64,000 nucleotides of DNA from Mucilaginibacter phenanthrenivorans (GCF_024721155.1 NZ_JAHVAP010000003.1:558001-622000), one strand, 5' to 3'; positions 38,001 through 46,633 are shown, counted from the first letter of the stretch. Numbers and translations: made by a program. The notes: generated by a model from the letters alone, not told the origin.

Positions 38001-38506
38001 GTAGTTGTACCTGTAGTTGTACCTTTAACCACTACATTTACACCAGGCAGGGCCTCGCCTTTATCGTCGCTTACCTTTCCCTTAACGGTTATTGTTGCAG
38101 CGGCATTCTCCGTTCCGTCCAGTAATTGTACCTCGGGCTTTTGCTTTTCAACAATAATTACCTTGTTCTTTTTTTCAATGTAACTGAGGTCCACGTTATC
38201 AAAAATGCCTTGCAAAATTGAAGCTACCGTTTGGTCGGTTTCGTTTACATTTAAATGCTGATATTGCTTTATCAGCTTTTCATTGTAGGTAAAGCGAATA
38301 TTGCTTTTACCTTCAATATCCTTTAAAATATCCTTCAGGCTTTTATTATCCGCCCGGATATTTATTTTCGTTTTTTCTAATATCTGCCCGGCTGAATTGC
38401 TCGCCCAAAGTAGCTGGGTACCCAAAGCAACAACCATGACCATATAGAATGTAAATTTCATGATGCGTAAAGTTAACGGCAAGAGGTAGTTGGTATATTT
38501 TTCCAT
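35099..38506 (-). CDS. susC: SusC/RagA-family TonB-dependent transporter with STN signalling domain
   Basis: The 1135-residue protein has a signal segment (FYMVMVVALGTQLLWAS), then an N-terminal STN domain (KINIRADNKSLKDILKDIEG, IRFTYNEKLIKQYQHLNV). A carboxypeptidase-regulatory-like domain follows (GKVSDDKGEALPGVNVVVKG), then the plug (IRGAASINAGNNPLIVIDGF, SITVLKDASSAALYGSRAAN) and the barrel. The STN domain contacts a FecR-type anti-sigma factor in the periplasm, and the fecR and sigma genes lie directly upstream. Import and signalling are therefore combined. The long N-terminus starting MEKYTNYLLPLTLRIMKFTF is usual for this group. Confidence 0.95.
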   Translation of the reverse strand: MEKYTNYLLPLTLRIMKFTFYMVMVVALGTQLLWASNSAGQILEKTKINIRADNKSLKDILKDIEGKSNIRFTYNEKLIKQYQHLNVNETDQTVASILQGIFDNVDLSYIEKKNKVIIVEKQKPEVQLLDGTENAAATITVKGKVSDDKGEALPGVNVVVKGTTTGTTTSVNGEFALKLVDTTGAKLVFSYLGFEPKEVSLNGRTVINVSLTPSSNGLKEVVVVSYGTQSKREITGAISQIKISEVKDMPVANIGQKLQGKLAGVQINENSGTPGAEMSFRIRGAASINAGNNPLIVIDGFPSQSGLQSLSPDEIESITVLKDASSAALYGSRAANGVILVTTKQAKVGQKSIEFSAYTGVQSVPDRGKPDLMNPEQFAEYKKEYYEDAIKYEGYSGGIPAVYANPSQYAGQKGTNWFDILLRNAVSQNYNLAITSGTTDLKSVVNLNYNKQEGVMLNSYDERFTARSNNIYTASDRLTLGVNLELSYGNNQVVPGLDNGRNIIENAFLMDPTLNYKNADGSYPLSFSQPGMFPNPNYYLVLTQIVNKSKAARVLANGWAEVKIIDGLKFKSAINVNTDNTVNRQFTPSTAQGGLGSAPPNPASGSYNTSNFVTWLSENTLNYKKTIGGKHNFDVLAGYTAQKYSFENSNIDGSQFPDDNIQWINAATTRIGNVGATQWSYLRYIGRFNYNYDQKYLLQVAFARDGSSKFGNNTKYGNFPSVNVGWVVSDEAFMKNIKAINFLKIRASYGKVGNNNIGDYSYLASVNTTNYVFSNQVVPGKVLSGIGNNNLTWETTTGYDLGLDLELFDGRVSFTYDYYKKKTDGLLYGIDIPVQSGFSTITSNIGRFDFWGHEFTVNTRNLTGDLKWNTGFNISFDRNIVKQLGTNNAPIGGYGEYWDDNRTAVGHPIGLFYGYINTGVYMTQAQFDSEPHDATAMVGTARFKDVSGPNGVPDGKIDSYDRTWIGNPNPTFTYGITNSFSYKNLDLSIVMAGSVGNDIADDAFQSTENLDGVFNVRQGVANRWRSEQDPGDGIYPRTRSGTTADFRNFTSRQVFKATYLAVKNITFGYTLPIKKTKYFKSFRAYVSAQNAFIFTKYPGMNPEAGIAGLNGLNQGRDFTGYPIPRVLSLGINAGF

Positions 38507-38603
38507 ACCTTTGAATGTGTTTAAGTGAATATTAAATGTTTACTAACTCGCATTGATAACCAGGGAGTGATTGGCGTTACAGACCTGATTATTCAATTGA
38601 CTT

Positions 38604-38640
38604 AACCGGTGTGGAATCTAAATTCATACCGGTTTTTTAT
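38604..38640 (+). terminator. Hairpin with T-run between fecR and susC of PUL2
   Basis: aaccggtgtggaat at 38604-38617 pairs with attcataccggtt at 38622-38634 (one wobble, one bulge, loop ctaa), followed by TTTTTAT on the plus strand. The T-run faces the plus direction although the flanking genes are on the minus strand, so it may mainly block antisense transcription. On the minus strand the stem would still separate the fecR and susC messages. Confidence 0.45.
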
Positions 38641-38719
38641 TAGGTGGGTTTGTAGTTTTTATCTCATATATCTTCTCTTTAAAGGGTTAATAAAGGTTTA
38701 TTTATTGTCAGATTAGTTG

Positions 38720-39700
38720 TCAGGGTTTAGTGCTCAATAAAATATCCTGTCCACTTATGGTATAGGTTAAATTATTAGCCTTACAAATTGCAAAAAGCAG
38801 GTCTTCCAGCTTGTCGGTACTGTCAAACTCCGAACTAAAACGGATGCTTTTCAGATCCTCCGCCGCAAAACGGACCTTCACTTTATAATACGATTCAAGC
38901 ATACCAGCTACATTGGCCAGGGTTTCATCATCAAATTTATATTTGCCCTGGATCCAGCCTGTAAAATCATTGGCGTTGATATGCCTTTTAGCAATCTCGC
39001 CGTTTACCTTCCCAATGGTTACCTGCTCATTAGGCAGCAAAACCACTTGCTTTGCCTTTTCATATTTAACATTGGCAAGTCCCCGTACCGATACCTTACC
39101 CCGCGTTACCGTTATTTGAACATTTTTTAAAAACTTATAGGCGCGTACGTTAAAGGCCGTGCCCAGTACATTTATCTGGGTTCCCGCTACATCAACAATA
39201 AAAGGTTTGTGTGCGTCGTGCTTAATATCAAAGTAAGCCTCGCCCTCCAATAAATCAACTTCACGAATTTTATGGTTAAAGCTCTCCGGATATTTTATCC
39301 GGCTCCCGCCGCTGAGAATAATTGTTGAGCTATCGCTCAAGGTGAGCCTTATTTTTTTTCCAGGCTGCACATAGGTTTCTATATACGCTTCCCGGTTAAA
39401 GCTACTCCTGATCGCGTCCCGGTACTTTATTGCAAGCCAACCTAATCCACAAAAAAACAATATAGAAGCTGCGGCAATCATTAATTTCAAATTGGTAACA
39501 CGCCACGTGGGGCTGCCTATTTGGGCATCAATAGCACTTTTCAGCTCATCATTTACCTGTTGCTTTTCCCCGGCATCCCACTCCAATTTTCCCGACTCCG
39601 CAAGCATATCGTACCAGGCCTCTAACCTGTCTTTTTCTTCAGGGGTACAGTTGCCGCTTTTGTAGCGATTTAAAAGTTCCTTTGCTTCTTTGTTGGTCAT
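38720..39700 (-). CDS. FecR-type anti-sigma factor
   Basis: The start at 39700 (MTNKEAKELLNRYKSGNCTP) matches the usual short N-terminal anti-sigma domain; the longer frame from 39763 adds a non-typical leader. The protein is about 326 residues. It has one membrane helix (LKLMIAAASILFFCGLGWLAI), a periplasmic FecR domain (YVQPGKKIRLTLSDSSTIIL, DLLEGEAYFDI, GTAFNVRAY, VTRGKVSVRG) and a C-terminal DUF4974 (KLEDLLFAICKANNLTYTI). It should hold the sigma factor until the STN domain of SusC signals transport of the substrate. Confidence 0.92.
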   Translation of the reverse strand: MTNKEAKELLNRYKSGNCTPEEKDRLEAWYDMLAESGKLEWDAGEKQQVNDELKSAIDAQIGSPTWRVTNLKLMIAAASILFFCGLGWLAIKYRDAIRSSFNREAYIETYVQPGKKIRLTLSDSSTIILSGGSRIKYPESFNHKIREVDLLEGEAYFDIKHDAHKPFIVDVAGTQINVLGTAFNVRAYKFLKNVQITVTRGKVSVRGLANVKYEKAKQVVLLPNEQVTIGKVNGEIAKRHINANDFTGWIQGKYKFDDETLANVAGMLESYYKVKVRFAAEDLKSIRFSSEFDSTDKLEDLLFAICKANNLTYTISGQDILLSTKP

Positions 39701-39870
39701 TGTTTGGGTTCTAATGGTAAGTCTTAAATAGGGTTGGTTGGTAGTAGATAAAAAGTAAAACAAATTGCAATTAGCTTAAAATCAGCCAATAAATTTTCAT
39801 GCGAATTATATTATTAAATAATAAGCTATGTATTGCTAAGAAATTTTTGGATGTGTTGGCCTGCAAGGAA

Positions 39871-40428
39871 TTACTTCTCGGCCAGCTTAAGTCTAAAATG
39901 CTTCAGAACGTTATTTATCTGCTTTTTAACGGTTTTGTCAGAAATCATCAATTTTTCAGAGATCAGTTTGTGCGACAGGTTTTCCTTGCGACTTAAAATA
40001 AATACCTCCCGCATTTTAGTTGGCAGGTTATCAATTTCCCGATCAATAATTAAACTAAGTTCATTGGCTGCAAGCTGCTCATTAACCGAATCGTTCTCAT
40101 ATTCAAAAAATGCTGTAAGCGACTCCAGGTATTTGCTTTTGTTGATGTTATCCTTAATAAAGCTCAATCCCTTGTACCGAGCTGCTGTAAACAAGTAAGC
40201 CTTTAGGGATATAATATCATTCAGGCTCATGCGCCGTGACCAAAGCGAAACAAAAATTTCCTGTACAATGTCCTTAGCCTCGTCTTTATCAGTTACAACT
40301 TTAGCTACATATACATAAAGCTGTTCCCAGTACCGGGCATAAATCAGGTTAAACGCGTCCTTATTATCTTCCAATAATAATTCCAGCAACCTATCATCCG
40401 AACAAAGAATATGATCTTTATTAAGCAT
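39871..40428 (-). CDS. FecI-like ECF sigma factor of PUL2
   Basis: The 185-residue protein has sigma region 2 (FNLIYARYWEQLYVYVAKVV, KDEAKDIVQEIFVSLWSRR) and region 4 (LPTKMREVFILSRKENLSHK, SDKTVKKQINNVLKHFRLKL). It is 170 bp upstream of fecR on the same strand. By analogy with other Bacteroidota sigma/FecR/SusC-STN loci it would transcribe the susCD-GH106 operon when released. Confidence 0.93.
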   Translation of the reverse strand: MLNKDHILCSDDRLLELLLEDNKDAFNLIYARYWEQLYVYVAKVVTDKDEAKDIVQEIFVSLWSRRMSLNDIISLKAYLFTAARYKGLSFIKDNINKSKYLESLTAFFEYENDSVNEQLAANELSLIIDREIDNLPTKMREVFILSRKENLSHKLISEKLMISDKTVKKQINNVLKHFRLKLAEK

Positions 40429-40802
40429 AAATATCTAGTTAGTTCAACCTTAAACAATTTGCCTTAAACCGGCAGTTCAAGAAACAGTGCGACCGTGTGG
40501 CTGAAACAAAAATTTAAACAGGATCAATAATTGGTTAATTGCAAAGGCGCCTGTTGAGGTAATTAAAGATTCGGACTTATAATTTCCTGGTTCAACAAAG
40601 CAGCTTGCCACATTAAAAATATACAACAACACTTTTAATGTAACATTTACGTTGCGCAAATTTAAGCGTTGGGTAAACATAACCATCCTGTACTGTCCTT
40701 TAACTAAAATGCACTGGGTGTTTGAAGTAATGTGTTTATTATCCGGTGAAGATATTGATGCAGCAGACTATCGGAAGTGCTACCTTATAGTTACAACCGG
40801 AC
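40429..40802. other. Intergenic, 374 bp, no gene seen
   Basis: This gap lies between the LytTR regulator's stop and the sigma factor's start, both on the minus strand. Short frames on both strands have no recognisable features. It should contain the promoter of the sigma gene; I could not pin it down. Confidence 0.5.
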
Positions 40803-41513
40803 TTACCTTTTTAACAGGCGCTGCTGAACAATATTCATCACGTTGTCGCGGTAATTGCGGCTCATAGGCAATGATCTGTTGCCTATCTTGATTTCATTGC
40901 CTTCGATCGCCTGGATCCTGTCACAATTGACAAGATAGGACTGATGGATTTTGATAAACATTTTCTCAGGCAGCTGGCATTCGAGGCTTTTCATTGTGAG
41001 GTAGGCGATGACCTTTTGGTTTTCTGTAAAAATGCTCACATAGTTTCCCGTGCTTTCTGCATACATGATGTCTGCCAGCTCCAATTTTTCTATCCGCTTT
41101 TCACTTTTGATAAAAATATAGGATTGTGGGGTACTGCTTCCGGCTCTCATTTGATAAAAATCCCGGGCCTTGTGTACCGCTTTCAGAAAACGGTTAAAGG
41201 CAAAGGGCTTCAACAGGTAATCGATAATATCCAATTCGTACCCTTCCAGGGCGTATTGCGGGAAGGCTGTAGTCAGGATAGCCATAGTGGACTCAAACTC
41301 CATCTTTTGCAGAAATTGGAGACCAGACGTCTTGGGCATTTCGATATCCAGGAAAATAAGATCTACATTGTTATTTCTTAAAAACAGTTCAGCCTTTGCC
41401 GCATTCTCAAATTTTCCCTGCATGTTTAAAAAAGGCACCTGCTCCACAAATTCATGCAGTATCTTCCTGGCTACAGGTTCATCATCAACAATAATACAGT
41501 TGAGTTTTTTCAT
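40803..41513 (-). CDS. LytTR-family response regulator
   Basis: The 236-residue protein has an N-terminal receiver (CIIVDDEPVARKILHEF; phospho-acceptor Asp56 in LIFLDIEMPKTSG; DYLLKPFAFNRF) and a C-terminal LytTR DNA-binding domain (YIFIKSEKRIEKLELADIMY, TGNYVSIFT, FIKIHQSYLVNCDRI, LPMSRNYRDNV). Its ATG overlaps the stop of the sensor kinase gene by four bases. LytTR proteins bind direct repeats about 21 bp apart; a candidate lies upstream of the kinase at 42602-42628. Confidence 0.93.
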   Translation of the reverse strand: MKKLNCIIVDDEPVARKILHEFVEQVPFLNMQGKFENAAKAELFLRNNNVDLIFLDIEMPKTSGLQFLQKMEFESTMAILTTAFPQYALEGYELDIIDYLLKPFAFNRFLKAVHKARDFYQMRAGSSTPQSYIFIKSEKRIEKLELADIMYAESTGNYVSIFTENQKVIAYLTMKSLECQLPEKMFIKIHQSYLVNCDRIQAIEGNEIKIGNRSLPMSRNYRDNVMNIVQQRLLKR

Positions 41514-42520
41514 AAGATAAGTGTCAAATGAACTTCGTATTTGTTGTCCCCCTTTTTTAACTCCAGTTGGTACCGGTCTTTATACAACAGCTCCAGCCGC
41601 CGCGTGGCGTTGTTTAAACCAATACCCCCTTTAGAAGGCTCAGCCTCATCATAAGAATTAAGACAGCTAAAATCTATCCGACCCTCATTTTCTATCAATG
41701 AAATCGTGATCTCATTGATCATATCATCGCCCCTGGTTACGTATTTAAACGCATTTTCTACAAATGTCATAAAGATGAGCGGGGCGATCTTAGCCGCCGG
41801 ATTCTGATACCCGATCTTCAAATTCACTTGCACATTGTCATTGCTGCGGGCTTTTTGTAAATCCACATAGTTCTGCAGGTATTTCAGTTCCTTTTCCAGT
41901 GCAATCATATCCACATCTGCTTCATATAAATTGTAACGCAGCAGATCTGAGAATTGCACCATCATGTCCCTGGCCTTGTTGTTAGCGATGTCTATATAAC
42001 CGTAAACGGTATTGAGGCCATTGAACAAAAAGTGAGGGTTAAGCTGTGAACGCAGGTATTTTAGCTCGGTTTGCAGCTGATCGATGCGGCTATTCTTGAA
42101 CTGTTCCTGCTGTTCCGTCCATCGTTGGGTAATATACAACATGGAGGAAACAAGGGCACAGCAAAGCCCGTACACAAAATTGTCCCAAAAACCTGCGCGG
42201 GTATGGACCAGTTGATCGTGAAAAAGATGGTCATGTATAAAGCCGTTGTAATTGGCGGTTAAGAAGCTGTAGAAGGCAATGAGCGTAAGCAGGGCCCCGG
42301 CGTAAGCACTGAACCATTTCTTTTCCAGCAGTCGGGGTATTAAAAGTGAATAATTTGCGTACAACATCGACGCAAACAGCGAGAAGTGAACGATCACCGT
42401 AAACATATAAGAAAAACAGCCCCTTATCGTGTTAACGGAGTAGCTTGGCTTCTCGATAAGCAAAGCCCCGATATAAGCGACGAAAAAAAGTCCGTAAACA
42501 GTGCGTTTTTTCAAATACAT
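41510..42520 (-). CDS. LytS-like membrane sensor histidine kinase
   Basis: The 336-residue protein has four membrane helices in the first 135 residues (TVYGLFFVAYIGALLI, FTVIVHFSLFASMLY, YAGALLTLIAFYSFLTA, FVYGLCCALVSSMLYI) and then a coiled coil. The His_kinase domain carries the phospho-acceptor His163 in LRSQLNPHFLFNGLNTVYGY. The HATPase domain is of the short LytS type (APLIFMTFVENAFKYVTRGD, GGIGLNNATRRLELLY). It signals to the overlapping LytTR regulator. The stimulus is unknown. It is divergent from the DUF4395 operon. Confidence 0.92.
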   Translation of the reverse strand: MYLKKRTVYGLFFVAYIGALLIEKPSYSVNTIRGCFSYMFTVIVHFSLFASMLYANYSLLIPRLLEKKWFSAYAGALLTLIAFYSFLTANYNGFIHDHLFHDQLVHTRAGFWDNFVYGLCCALVSSMLYITQRWTEQQEQFKNSRIDQLQTELKYLRSQLNPHFLFNGLNTVYGYIDIANNKARDMMVQFSDLLRYNLYEADVDMIALEKELKYLQNYVDLQKARSNDNVQVNLKIGYQNPAAKIAPLIFMTFVENAFKYVTRGDDMINEITISLIENEGRIDFSCLNSYDEAEPSKGGIGLNNATRRLELLYKDRYQLELKKGDNKYEVHLTLIL

Positions 42521-42601
42521 AAGTATAAATATATCTCATTGCTTTGATAACCGGAAATATGCATTTTCCCGTCTTGCCTGATCTCCGGCGAAATGAACCT
42601 A

Positions 42602-42628
42602 CTGTCAGCACAATTGTGCGACCTGTCA
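42602..42628. promoter_or_regulatory. Direct repeat around a palindrome, candidate LytTR site
   Basis: CTGTCA occurs at 42602 and 42623, exactly 21 bp apart. A perfect 12-bp palindrome, gcacaattgtgc (42608-42619), lies between. The site is in the divergent gap between the kinase and the DUF4395 gene, 95 bp before the latter. The spacing fits LytTR regulators; the sequence match to their consensus is only partial. Confidence 0.35.
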
Positions 42629-42722
42629 CATAAATTTTTTTATACTGCCCTTCGCCTTTATTTTTATGTTGCTGTAACAAAGACCTTTGCGGGTCATTTA
42701 ATATTAGACAGCCAAAACAGAT

Positions 42723-43382
42723 ATGGAAAAAGTGATACAATTTGGAGAAGACGTTCCGGGCTACGAGATCCCGGTTTTAAATGAACGCGAAATAAGGGCG
42801 ACCGCTGGTCTTTTATTCCTGGTGATCTATACGGCTTTAATGCTGATCATGTTCAATAATGATTTTACGCTGGCCAAATATGCCATCACACTTTTTCTTA
42901 GCGATTTTATCATCCGGGTATTTATTAATCCCAAATTTTCACCAACGCTGATCATCGGGCGTTTGATCGTCAAAAACCAGGTGCCGGAATATGTAGGCGC
43001 TAAACAGAAAAAGTTTGCCTGGATCGTCGGCGTTGGCTTATCCGGCACAATGTTCCTGTTCATGGTGGTGCTGGATACCTACAGCCCCATTACCGGGATC
43101 ATCTGCCTGATGTGCCTGATCTTTTTATTCTTTGAATCGGTGTTTGGTATTTGCCTGGCATGTAAAGTTTACCGGCTGATCTATGGTGAAAAGGCGCAAT
43201 ATTGCCCTGGTGAGATTTGCGAAGTAAAAGCAAGACAGCCCATCCAAAAAACATCCGGCGCGCAGTTGCTCATCGTCCTTGCTTTTGTGGCTTGTATTTT
43301 CCTGATGGGCTATTTCTTCGAAAAGCAATTAACTTCAACGCCACACGCCCTGTTTAAAGCACTTGCTATAAAATCCAAATAA
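42723..43382 (+). CDS. DUF4395-family membrane protein with paired Cys motifs
   Basis: The 219-residue protein has a short N-terminal cytoplasmic part (FGEDVPGYEIPVLNEREIRA) and about four membrane helices with the RVFINPKFSP signature between them. A cysteine-rich segment has C144-L-A-C147 and C161-P-G-E-I-C166 before the last helix. DUF4395 proteins have no settled function but are often found near sulfur or thiol proteins. Its stop is 1 bp before the class V aminotransferase start, so the two are one operon and probably work together. Confidence 0.8.
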   Translation: MEKVIQFGEDVPGYEIPVLNEREIRATAGLLFLVIYTALMLIMFNNDFTLAKYAITLFLSDFIIRVFINPKFSPTLIIGRLIVKNQVPEYVGAKQKKFAWIVGVGLSGTMFLFMVVLDTYSPITGIICLMCLIFLFFESVFGICLACKVYRLIYGEKAQYCPGEICEVKARQPIQKTSGAQLLIVLAFVACIFLMGYFFEKQLTSTPHALFKALAIKSK

Positions 43383-43383
43383 T

Positions 43384-44913
43384 ATGAGCGTAAAAACTGC
43401 GTTGGAGGATTATTTCGCTGTTTACAGGGAAAATACAATTGGTTATGGTGCAACCTTTGATTCTCCCTTTGGCAGGAAAGAGCTCGTTTACGCCGACTGG
43501 ACAGCCAGTGGCCGCGCTTATCGCCCAATCGAAGAGACGCTACTAAACGAATTGATGCCTTTTTGGGCCAACACCCATACCAGCACCACGGTAACTGGCA
43601 CCCTGATGTCAAAAGCTTACGAAGAGGCTAAAAAGATTATTAAACAGCACGTTAACGCCTCCGATGACGATGTCCTGATCTTTTGTGGCAGCGGTATGAC
43701 GGACGCGGTTAATAAATTGCAGCGGCTGTTAGGGCTGCGGATGCCGGAACGCACGAGAGATTATTTATGTAATGGCAATGAGTTATTGATTGATGAGGAT
43801 TTAAGGCCGGTTGTTTTTGTAACACATATGGAACATCACAGCAACCATGTCAGCTGGTTGGAAACCATTGCCACCGTAGAGATCATCAACAGCACCGCCG
43901 ACGGCTATGTTGACCTGGACCATTTTGCGGATTTGTTGGACCAATACAAACAGAGGAAAAATAAAATAGCGGCTATTACGGCATGTTCTAACGTAACAGG
44001 GATACAAACACCTTATCATCAAATTGCCAAGCTGATCCATCGGTACAACGGTTTATGTTTTGTCGACTTCGCATGTTCTGCACCTTATGTTGAAATGGAT
44101 ATGCATCCTGCGGAAGAAGGCGCACAATTGGATGCGGTTTATTTTTCTATGCACAAGTTTTTGGGTGGCCCCGGTACACCCGGTGTGCTGATTTTCAACA
44201 GTAAACTTTATCATAATAAAGTTCCCGATCAGCCGGGAGGCGGTACTATTTCGTACAGCAATCCTTGGGAGGCACGTGAATATGTTACCGATATTGAAGT
44301 GCGCGAAGATGGTGGTACACCACCCTTATTGCAGGGGATCAAAGCAGCAATGTGCATCCGGCTGAAGGAGCAGATGGGTGCCGAAAATATACAACAAAGG
44401 GAAAAAGAAATGTTACAGCTGATCTTTTCGAGGTTCGCGACAATGGAGCGGCTTGAATTGCTGCAGGGAAATATCGAAGACAGGTTGGCAGTATTCTCTT
44501 TCGTCGTTAAAGGCGCGCATCATCATTTGATCGCACAAATGCTGAATGACCGCTTTGGGATACAAACAAGGAGCGGTTGTTCCTGTGCAGGCACGTATGG
44601 CCATGCGCTGTTGAAGGTGGGACAAGAGGAATCTTATGAAATTCTGGACGCTATTCGGGCAGGAGATCTGCTTAGCAAACCCGGCTGGGTCAGGTTCTCC
44701 GTTCACCCGATGATGACCAATCATGAAATTGACTTCATTATGGATGCGATAGAGCAGACCAGCTTAAACTTCATGGAATGGATGAGGGATTATGCTTGTG
44801 ATTCGGCGAATGATGGATACAGGCACAAATGGGCCAGTTTACCCCAACAGGATAAGATTGAAGAATGGTTTGGCAGTCGGAATGTTCACTTAATAGATGA
44901 CTTTAGTACTTAA
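43384..44913 (+). CDS. PLP-dependent class V aminotransferase / cysteine desulfurase-like enzyme
   Basis: The 509-residue protein is longer than typical SufS/NifS (about 400). PLP-fold landmarks are ADWTASGRAYRPIE, FCGSGMTDAVNKLQ, THMEHHSNHVSW, FVDFACSAPYVEMD and the internal-aldimine Lys258 in YFSMHKFLGGPGTPG. A later loop, RSGCSCAGTYGH, holds Cys399 and Cys401 at the place where desulfurases keep their persulfide cysteine. Sulfur removal from cysteine or a related amino acid is likely; the isopenicillin-epimerase-like branch is the alternative. Its near-fused neighbour, a Cys-rich membrane protein, could be the sulfur acceptor. Confidence 0.82.
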   Translation: MSVKTALEDYFAVYRENTIGYGATFDSPFGRKELVYADWTASGRAYRPIEETLLNELMPFWANTHTSTTVTGTLMSKAYEEAKKIIKQHVNASDDDVLIFCGSGMTDAVNKLQRLLGLRMPERTRDYLCNGNELLIDEDLRPVVFVTHMEHHSNHVSWLETIATVEIINSTADGYVDLDHFADLLDQYKQRKNKIAAITACSNVTGIQTPYHQIAKLIHRYNGLCFVDFACSAPYVEMDMHPAEEGAQLDAVYFSMHKFLGGPGTPGVLIFNSKLYHNKVPDQPGGGTISYSNPWEAREYVTDIEVREDGGTPPLLQGIKAAMCIRLKEQMGAENIQQREKEMLQLIFSRFATMERLELLQGNIEDRLAVFSFVVKGAHHHLIAQMLNDRFGIQTRSGCSCAGTYGHALLKVGQEESYEILDAIRAGDLLSKPGWVRFSVHPMMTNHEIDFIMDAIEQTSLNFMEWMRDYACDSANDGYRHKWASLPQQDKIEEWFGSRNVHLIDDFST

Positions 44914-45077
44914 GCTTTGAATAAAACATCGATGTTAGCTTGTATAATACCTGATATAACCACACCCCAAATTAGCGACGATAATATTGTTGTTTTGCTA
45001 CGATATAGTTTGATCGCTTAACTTAATAAATAGCGCCCATTGTTGCAGGGTGTTATTTAAAGAGATACTTTTATGGC

Positions 45078-45674
45078 ATGTTAAACGGCGCAACAGAGAT
45101 AGATTTATTACGTACCGTAATGGTTTCCACCGGCATGAAGGCCGAAGAATTTAACCTGTCAGTGCCGCATTGGAAACTAAAGCACTATAAAAAAGGAGAG
45201 TTTTATAACGAATACAAAAACGTTTGTAAACACCTTGGATTCATCATCAGTGGTGTGTTCAGGATCTATCGTGTAAATGAAACCACAGGTGAGGAAAAGA
45301 ACATGCTTTTTTTTACCGACCATCAATTCGTTACTTCGTTTACCAGCTTCTTTAGTCAAACAGCATGTGAGTATTATACGGAAGCCATGTCCGATTCGTA
45401 TATCTTGTATATCCACGTTGATCAACTAAATGGGCTTTACGGGCAGTCGCACCAATGGGAACGGTTTGGCAGGATGGTTGCCGAAACTGCTTTTTTCGAG
45501 GTAATGCGCAGTACCGAAGGGTTCCTGTTTAAAACACCCGAAGATCGCTACCGGGATATGATAGAAAAGCACCCCAATATTTTTAACTCCGTGCCGCTTT
45601 ATCATATAGCATCTTATCTCGGCATCCAGGGGCCATCGCTAAGCAGGATCCGTAAACGAATGGTTGGCAAATAG
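45078..45674 (+). CDS. Crp/Fnr-family cyclic-nucleotide-binding-like regulator
   Basis: The 198-residue protein has a cNMP-binding beta-barrel (LKHYKKGEFYNEYKNVCKHL, GFIISGVFRIYRVNETTGEE, FTDHQFVTSFTSFFSQT) and a helical dimer region. The short C-terminal HTH (HIASYLGIQGPSLSRIRKRM) is typical of Bacteroidota members of this group. The cyclic-nucleotide contact residues are not conserved, so the effector is unknown. The alpha/beta hydrolase gene starts 142 bp downstream and is a likely target. Confidence 0.88.
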   Translation: MLNGATEIDLLRTVMVSTGMKAEEFNLSVPHWKLKHYKKGEFYNEYKNVCKHLGFIISGVFRIYRVNETTGEEKNMLFFTDHQFVTSFTSFFSQTACEYYTEAMSDSYILYIHVDQLNGLYGQSHQWERFGRMVAETAFFEVMRSTEGFLFKTPEDRYRDMIEKHPNIFNSVPLYHIASYLGIQGPSLSRIRKRMVGK

Positions 45675-45816
45675 CGGGCTTTCTAATCTCCATTTTCCTT
45701 TATTTTATTGGTATATATTTTTTTCATCCCGTTTTTCGATTTTAACCTGGGTTAAAATTATCCCGCCGGCTTACCCCGATGTTTGTGCTGTCCTAAACAA
45801 TTAGGCATTAAACAAA

Positions 45817-46614
45817 ATGAAAACAGCAATAATAATTATGGCAATGAGCGTATTAGGTTTTACTGCTCAGGCACAAAAAACAAACAACAAAAATTCAGCA
45901 ACTATCGTTCTTGTGCATGGCGCATGGGCCGATGCAACCGCATGGCAGGCAGTGATCCCCGTATTGAAGGCACAAGGGCACGAAGTGATCGCAGTTAACC
46001 TGCCGGGCCACGGAAGCGATACAACTTCATTCGCAAAAATTAGCCTGCAATCTTATGTAGACGTAGTAAAAAATGCTATTGGCGACAGAAAAAATGTGAT
46101 CTTGGTGGGTCATAGCATGGCAGGTTTGGTTATCAGCCAGGTGGCAGAAGAAATCCCCGGTCAGATCAAAGAATTAGTTTACCTGGCTGCTTACCTGCCA
46201 AAAAACGGTGAAAGTTTATTATCACTTGCCAAGCAGGATGCAGACAGCCATGTCGGCAAATATTTACAAATCGACCAGGCTACCGGTTCTGCCATTGTCG
46301 CAAAAGATGGCGTAGTTGATGTATTTGCTGCCGATGCCCCTGCGCAGGTTGGCGAGTATATTGCCAACAACATTAAACCGGAACCGTTAGCACCTCTTGC
46401 AACCCCGGTTACTTTAACAGATGGGAAATTCGGTAGTGTAAGGAAGGTTTACATCCACACTGTAAATGATCATGCAGTTAGCTTTTCACTCCAAAACACC
46501 ATGGTGAAAAACAATGGCCATATCAGCAAGGAATATTCATTGCCGAGCAGCCACACTCCTTTTATATCAATGCCCGATAAATTAGCAGCCATTTTGCTAA
46601 CAGCATCAAAGTAA
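45817..46614 (+). CDS. Secreted alpha/beta hydrolase
   Basis: The 265-residue protein has a signal peptide (MKTAIIIMAMSVLGFTAQAQ). The core has IVLVHGAWADATAWQ (oxyanion loop), NLPGHGSDTT, the nucleophile elbow VGHSMAG with Ser100, and a late histidine in LPSSHTPFIS. It resembles the salicylate/methyl-ester esterase branch of the superfamily. The natural substrate is unknown. It is followed by an intrinsic terminator, so it ends its transcription unit. Confidence 0.88.
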   Translation: MKTAIIIMAMSVLGFTAQAQKTNNKNSATIVLVHGAWADATAWQAVIPVLKAQGHEVIAVNLPGHGSDTTSFAKISLQSYVDVVKNAIGDRKNVILVGHSMAGLVISQVAEEIPGQIKELVYLAAYLPKNGESLLSLAKQDADSHVGKYLQIDQATGSAIVAKDGVVDVFAADAPAQVGEYIANNIKPEPLAPLATPVTLTDGKFGSVRKVYIHTVNDHAVSFSLQNTMVKNNGHISKEYSLPSSHTPFISMPDKLAAILLTASK

Positions 46615-46633
46615 AAAATAGTAGTGTATAAAT

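Noticed and set aside
40944..41381. 145-codon plus-strand frame antisense to the LytTR regulator
   Set aside because: It is the mirror of a well-supported coding region with clear receiver and LytTR motifs; the antisense product has no features.
45783..45998. 71-codon frame overlapping the alpha/beta hydrolase start
   Set aside because: Out-of-frame shadow of a gene with a signal peptide and full hydrolase motifs.
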